Positions 5,734 through 9,467 of a stretch of 9,467 nt of DNA are shown here, in pieces. A model generated the notes under the pieces. It saw only the letters and a list, made by a program, of their open reading frames with translations, ran no database searches and was not told the DNA's origin. Source of the stretch: JAOTVV01 sp039591075 (lineage in GTDB: Bacteria; Gemmatimonadota; Gemmatimonadetes; Gemmatimonadales; GWC2-71-9); the NCBI GenBank assembly GCA_039591075.1, contig JBDHEI010000118.1, positions 1 through 9,467 of the forward strand, given 5' to 3'. A program made the translations under genes and the position numbers. The stretch's first letter is position 1; each line of letters starts with the position of its first letter.

Positions 5734-6943
5734 CCTTTCTCGAAGCGCTGCTGGTCGGGCTCGACGAGGCCCGCCGCCACCTCGGCCAGACGGCCCTGTC
5801 CCTGCTGGGGCTCGTGCTGGGCACCGCCAGCATCGTCACCGTGCTGGCGCTGTTCGGCGGTCAGACGCGCCACACCCAGGAGTACATCGCCGAGGTCGGA
5901 GGGTACGGGACGATCATCGCGCGCGATCGGGAGCTGGCCGAGCAGCCGACTGCCCGGGAGCTGGCATCGGAACGGTTGACCTATCGCGACGCGGCCTACC
6001 TCAAACAGCAGGCCACCATGCTCGCCGCCGTCGCGCCCGGTTGGTACCGACAGCTCGAGTACCGTGTCGGTGAGGTGGACTTCATGGGGGAGGTTATCGG
6101 CACCACCCCGGACTACGCCGTCATCAACGACATCCGGCCCCTCGTCGGGCGCTACCTGAGCGCGCTGGACGTGGAGCTCGAGGCGCGCGCCGCCGTGCTG
6201 GGCTGGCAATACGCCGACTCCCCGAAGCTGCGCTCGGCCGGACGGTGCAGCTCGGCGGTCGCAACTTCACCGTGGTGGGCGTGCTCATCCGCGAGGAGTT
6301 CTACCTCGCGCCGTGGAGCGGGAACGAGCTGGAATACCGCAACCGGCGGGCCTACATCCCGATCACGACCGGGATCGTCCAGTTCGACGGCACGAACGAC
6401 CGGCTGAGCTTCCTCACACTCAAGGCGGTCACGCCCACCGGGGCACGGGCGGCGACGGCGCAGGTGCGCTCGCTGCTGCTCCAGCGCCACGGGGTGGAGG
6501 ACTTCGACATCGAGCCGACCGGTGGGGACGCCGCGGACGACGCGGCCTTCATTCTCATGTTCAACTTCATCTTCCTCGTCGTCGGGATCGTGTCGCTGTT
6601 CGCCGGCGGGGTGGTGATCGCGAACATCCTCCTGGCGTCGGTCGTGGAGCGCGTGCGCGAGTTCGGCACCCGCATGGCCCTCGGCGCATCCGGATTCCAG
6701 ATCTTCTCGCAGGTGCTGGCGCAGGTGCTGGTGATCGCCGGTGTGGGCGGCGTGTTGGGGCTTGCGCTGGGCGCGGCCCTGACCGGCGCCGTCGCGCACT
6801 TCATGATGATGCCGGCGACGGTCACTCCCGCGATGGCGGCGGTGGCCATCGCGACCTCGCTCACCGTCGGCGTCGTCGCCGGGTTCTATCCGGCGTTCCG
6901 GGCCGCGCGGCTCTCGCCGGTAGAGGCGCTGCGCTATGGGTAG
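5730..6943 (+). pseudogene. FtsX/MacB-type ABC permease 1, interrupted by a one-base frameshift
   Basis: Two frames together make one permease. The first begins at GTG 5730, overlapping the ATPase stop: TM1 (about residues 21-43), then an extracytoplasmic MacB-type core. Near codon 164 the family-like text leaves this frame and continues in frame 2 as PEAALGRTVQLGGRNFTVVG. The switch falls at the CCCC run 6220-6223. One extra C would read D-S-P-E-A-A-L-G and restore an open frame of 404 residues. The second part carries three more membrane segments and the family end FYPAFRAARLSPVEALRYG. As written, frame 1 ends at 6407 inside the periplasmic domain, and the downstream piece has no domain-appropriate start. 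A single base in a homopolymer is the commonest sequencing error, so the gene may be intact in the organism. No canonical slippery heptamer is visible. The stop overlaps the next gene by 8 bp. Confidence 0.87.
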
Positions 6944-8195
6944 ACGGAGCGTCGGCGCGGGCGAACTCGTCCTGGATGCGCTGCGGGAGATCCGCGCCCA
7001 TCCCCTGCGGTCCATGCTCACCCTGACGGGCGTCGTGTTCGGGGCGGCGAGCGTCGTCTCGATGACGTCGCTCTCGGCGGCCATCAAGATCGTCGCCCTG
7101 GACGAGATGACCAGGATGGGTATGCCGCGCACGGTGGGCGTGTACGATCGTGGCCCGCGGTCCGACGCCTCCCGCGCGGCGGAGCTGCGGGCGCCGGGAC
7201 TGCGCCAGGGGGACGTCGAGGCGCTGCGTGACCTGCCGGGGGCCGGCGGCGTGTTCGCCTCGACGTACGCCGGTCCGCAGCTCGTGAGCACCACGCGCGA
7301 CCGGCGCACCGTCCCGGTGGACGGGATCGACGCCGGTTACCTGGCGTTCCGGTACTGGCCGGTCGTGCGCGGCCGGGAGTTCGCCGCCCTGGACGTCGCC
7401 AACGCCGCGCGGGTCGCGGTCATCGGGCAGGACCTGGTCGTGCCGCTGTTCGGGCCGGCCGACCCGCTGGGCCAAACCGTCGAGATCGCGGGCATCCCGT
7501 TTCGGGTGGTGGGCGTGGTGGCGCCCATGGAGATCAGGTTCATCCCCGCCGAGATGTCGTTCATGGCCCGCCGGATGTTCGTCCCGTACACCTACCTGAG
7601 CCGGTATCGCTACGGGCAGCATCGCGTGAGCAACGTGCGCGTGCAGGCCGCCGCGGACGCCGACCTCGCGACCGTCTTCGCCGCCGTGCAGGACCTCGTC
7701 CGCGAACGGCATCGCGGTGCCGACGACTTCGAGACGGAGAACGAGAACGCCGACCTGTTGGCCCAACTCGACATGGTCGAGAACATCGCGGGGGGCTGGG
7801 ACGTGGTGCTCTTTGCGATTGCCGGCATCACGATGGTGGTCGGTGGGATCGGGCTGTTCAGCGTGTTGCTCATCTCGGTGCGCGAGCGCGTGCGCGAGAT
7901 CGGCATCCGCCAGGCGCTCGGCGCCGACGACCGCGACATCCGGCAGCTGTTTCTAGTCGAATCCACGACCCTGGCCGTGCTGGGTGGGGTAGTCGGCATC
8001 GTGGCCGGTATCGGCCTGATCGCCGTGACGGAGTCCATCGCCCACCGGTTCGGGCGCGAGCTCGCGATCCCCGTCCACGTCCCCGGCACGCTGATGGCGG
8101 CGGGGTTCTCGCTGCTCGTCGGCGTGGTGTTCGGCTGGTACCCGGCGCGCCGGGCCGCGAAGCTCGACCCGATCGAGGCGATCCGCGAGCTGTAA
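6936..8195 (+). CDS. FtsX/MacB-type ABC permease 2
   Basis: An intact 419-residue permease of the MacB/FtsX family. Topology: TM1 at about 27-48, a large periplasmic core (about 50-285, with VAVIGQDLVVPLFG and a DPLGQTVEIAGIPFRVVGVV stretch typical of MacB-PCD), then TM2 (288-313), TM3 (345-366) and TM4 (386-401). Family signatures include REIGIRQALGA after TM2, the cytoplasmic coupling segment, and the ending ARRAAKLDPIEAIREL. ATG 6936 has AGAGG at 6922-6926 and overlaps the end of permease 1. The two permeases are alike in plan but differ in sequence, so a heterodimer on a shared ATPase dimer is the simplest model. If permease 1 is really dead, this subunit might form a homodimer. The gene ends 3 bp before the end of the convergent oxidoreductase gene. 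Confidence 0.95.
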   Translation: MGRRSVGAGELVLDALREIRAHPLRSMLTLTGVVFGAASVVSMTSLSAAIKIVALDEMTRMGMPRTVGVYDRGPRSDASRAAELRAPGLRQGDVEALRDLPGAGGVFASTYAGPQLVSTTRDRRTVPVDGIDAGYLAFRYWPVVRGREFAALDVANAARVAVIGQDLVVPLFGPADPLGQTVEIAGIPFRVVGVVAPMEIRFIPAEMSFMARRMFVPYTYLSRYRYGQHRVSNVRVQAAADADLATVFAAVQDLVRERHRGADDFETENENADLLAQLDMVENIAGGWDVVLFAIAGITMVVGGIGLFSVLLISVRERVREIGIRQALGADDRDIRQLFLVESTTLAVLGGVVGIVAGIGLIAVTESIAHRFGRELAIPVHVPGTLMAAGFSLLVGVVFGWYPARRAAKLDPIEAIREL

Positions 8196-8198
8196 CGT

Positions 8199-9296
8199 CT
8201 ACGCCAGCCGCACCGCGCTCCCCGTACGGGCCGCCTGATAGATCGCCATCATGATCCGCACGTCCTGCAGTCCTTCCTCCCCCGGCACCGTGGTGGGGCG
8301 GTCGTCCAGAATGCACTGCGCGAAGGCGTCCATCTCCACGGCAAACTGATCCGTCGGGTCGAATCGCAGGGCCTCCCCGTCGCTGCGTCGGCCCTGTGGG
8401 GTGGAGTAGCCGTACGCGGATGCGAGACCGAACGACCCGCGCTCGGCGAAGGCCGTGAAGTCGTTCGGGCCCTGCGCGTTGTACGTCGTCACACCGCTGG
8501 CGAGCACGCCGCTCGGGAACGTGAGCTGGAACGCGAGCGTCTCCTCCACGCTGTGGAACTTGACGGGATCCGTCTTGGTCTCGACGGCGGTGACGAGCGT
8601 CGGCTCCTCCCCCGTCAGCATGCGCGCCGTCTGCAGCGCGTAGACCCCCACGTCCATGAGCGGCCCGCCGCCGGCCAGCGCACGGTCGAGCCGCCACTGG
8701 TTGGGATTGCCGATCGTGAACCCGAACCCGGCCTCCACGAGCCGCACCGGGCCGAACGTCTTCTCTTGGGTCAGGCGCACACACTCCAGGTGGTGGGGCT
8801 CGAACTGACACCGATACCCGATTGCCAGCTGCCTGCCGGCCCGCTCGCATTCGGCGATCATCGCTTCGCACCGCTCCGGTGAGATCTCCATCGGCTTCTC
8901 GCACAGCACGTGTTTCCCGGCGCGGGCCGCGGCGATCGTGTGCTCGGCGTGCAGCCCGTTGGGCGTCACGATGTACGCGACGTCGATGTCCGGGTTCTGC
9001 GCCATGCGCCTCATGGTCGCGTAGTCGTACACGCTCTCGTCCGGGATCCCGTACTCTGCCTTCCACCGCTCGGCCTTGGCGGGTGTGCCGGTGACGATGC
9101 CGGCCAGGCGGCAGTACCGCGTCCGCTGGAGGGCGGGCGCGAGCTGGTTGGTGCTCAGGTTCCCGAGCCCGACGAGCGCAAACCCGAGCTTCCGAGACGG
9201 TGGGGTCTGGCACCCGAGCCTGCTCCACAGCGGCGCCGCGGCGGTGGCGAGCAGCGCACCGGCGAATTCTCTGCGAGACGGATAGGCAGGAGGCAT
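8199..9296 (-). CDS. Tat-exported Gfo/Idh/MocA-family NAD(P)-dependent oxidoreductase
   Basis: 365 residues from ATG 9296. An in-frame start at 9404 would add 36 arginine-rich, low-complexity residues ahead of the signal peptide and is rejected. The N-terminus SRREFAGALLATAAAP is a twin-arginine signal (R8-R9), so the folded, cofactor-loaded enzyme should cross to the periplasm. The Rossmann fold begins LVGLGNLS (41-48). The family motif CEKP is at 132-135 with Lys134 as the usual catalytic base region, then GYR (160-162). GGGPLMDVGVYALQTAR (209-225) has Tyr219 where many relatives have His, resembling Zymomonas glucose-fructose oxidoreductase, which is also Tat-exported. The likely substrate is a sugar or cyclitol; which one cannot be read here. 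AGGG (complement of 9306-9309) lies 9 nt before the start. It has no operon partner within the window. Confidence 0.93.
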   Translation of the reverse strand: MPPAYPSRREFAGALLATAAAPLWSRLGCQTPPSRKLGFALVGLGNLSTNQLAPALQRTRYCRLAGIVTGTPAKAERWKAEYGIPDESVYDYATMRRMAQNPDIDVAYIVTPNGLHAEHTIAAARAGKHVLCEKPMEISPERCEAMIAECERAGRQLAIGYRCQFEPHHLECVRLTQEKTFGPVRLVEAGFGFTIGNPNQWRLDRALAGGGPLMDVGVYALQTARMLTGEEPTLVTAVETKTDPVKFHSVEETLAFQLTFPSGVLASGVTTYNAQGPNDFTAFAERGSFGLASAYGYSTPQGRRSDGEALRFDPTDQFAVEMDAFAQCILDDRPTTVPGEEGLQDVRIMMAIYQAARTGSAVRLA

Positions 9297-9402
9297 GGTG
9301 ACGGTCCCTGGCTCAAGGGTAGGGGGGGTAGGGCGATCATGGCCGCGGCGGCGGTCGGACGCAAGCGGGCGGCGAGCGTGTACCGATGGAGCCGTAGGGT
9401 CC
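9297..9402. other. Upstream region of the oxidoreductase gene, no gene seen
   Basis: About 100 bases between the oxidoreductase start and the third octamer array. Apart from the Shine-Dalgarno-like AGGG on the minus strand I see no convincing promoter, RNA gene or short gene. The open frames here read as arginine-, alanine- and proline-rich, as expected from GC-rich noncoding DNA. Confidence 0.5.
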
Positions 9403-9434
9403 AACCGCCTAACCGCCTAACCGCCTAACCGCCC
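9403..9434. repeat. AACCGCCT octamer array, third locus
   Basis: Three perfect AACCGCCT units (9403-9426) and one AACCGCCC unit (9427-9434), head to tail, in the same orientation as the arrays at 954 and 2352. The array lies 5' of the minus-strand oxidoreductase gene. The last 33 bases of the window show no feature. Confidence 0.9.
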
Positions 9435-9467
9435 GCTGCACCGGGAAGCGCGGCGAAACCGCCAGCA

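Noticed and set aside
6216..6250. Programmed ribosomal frameshift joining the two halves of permease 1
   Set aside because: The zero-frame codons at the CCCC run do not form a canonical X XXY YYZ slippery heptamer, and I see no obvious downstream pseudoknot. Indel or sequencing error is simpler.
6152..7309. Long minus-strand open frame opposite the permeases
   Set aside because: Composition is Arg/His/Asp/Gly-rich, typical of a shadow frame, and the plus strand has clear permease motifs.
7870..9228. 452-codon minus-strand open frame spanning permease 2 and the oxidoreductase gene
   Set aside because: It is in a different frame from the oxidoreductase, which shows the Rossmann, EKP and Tat motifs. 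This frame has none.
9297..9404. Extended N-terminus of the oxidoreductase from position 9404
   Set aside because: The extra 36 residues are low-complexity and would bury the Tat signal; ATG 9296 has an AGGG at suitable distance.
1..9467. tRNA, rRNA, riboswitch, insertion sequence ends, attachment sites or replication origin
   Set aside because: Reading both strands I found no cloverleaf, rRNA-like stretch, transposase or integrase gene, flanking inverted repeats, or DnaA-box cluster.

Overview
The window is a GC-rich bacterial chromosome segment. It most resembles Gemmatimonadota, with Acidobacteriota as the main alternative. The clues are kinases of the 'RELGRGGMATV' type, an exported protein whose signal peptide ends in LHAQ, MacB-type permeases in tandem, a Tat-exported Gfo/Idh/MocA oxidoreductase, and intergenic arrays of the octamer AACCGCCT. 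The assignment rests on remembered family style, not on a marker gene.

Layout: (1) 1-946 is the end of a tandem serine/threonine kinase gene. The tail of one kinase domain runs into a second domain that has lost its DFG/activation segment and is frameshifted, so it is probably a pseudogene. (2) 947-1145 holds an AACCGCCT array and a possible promoter with a strong RBS for (3) 1146-2324, a secreted serine hydrolase of the beta-lactamase/penicillin-binding fold. (4) 2358-2756 (-) is a small coiled-coil protein with one C-terminal membrane segment; its last residues are translated from a second AACCGCCT array. (5) 2768-3898 is a radical SAM protein resembling B12-dependent HpnR-type methylases, without the start of its cobalamin-binding domain. 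A hairpin overlaps its stop codon. (6) 3950-8195 is a compact four-gene operon: MacA-like lipoprotein adaptor, MacB/LolD-like ATPase, and two FtsX/MacB-type permeases. The first permease carries a one-base frameshift in a C run. (7) 8199-9296 (-) is a Tat-exported Gfo/Idh/MocA oxidoreductase, convergent with the operon, and behind its start is a third AACCGCCT array (9403-9434).

The operon is the clearest functional unit. The adaptor carries an RLS-type docking motif for a TolC-like outer-membrane channel, which is not in the window, and the ATPase would power the two permeases as an efflux or envelope-export machine. The other genes look like unrelated accessory cargo.

I see no clearly new defence or biosynthetic system. 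The most unusual signals are the octamer arrays, which can close all six reading frames, one array that has become the end of a protein through a variant that removes a stop codon, and three separate gene lesions (kinase, radical SAM, permease) within 9.5 kb.
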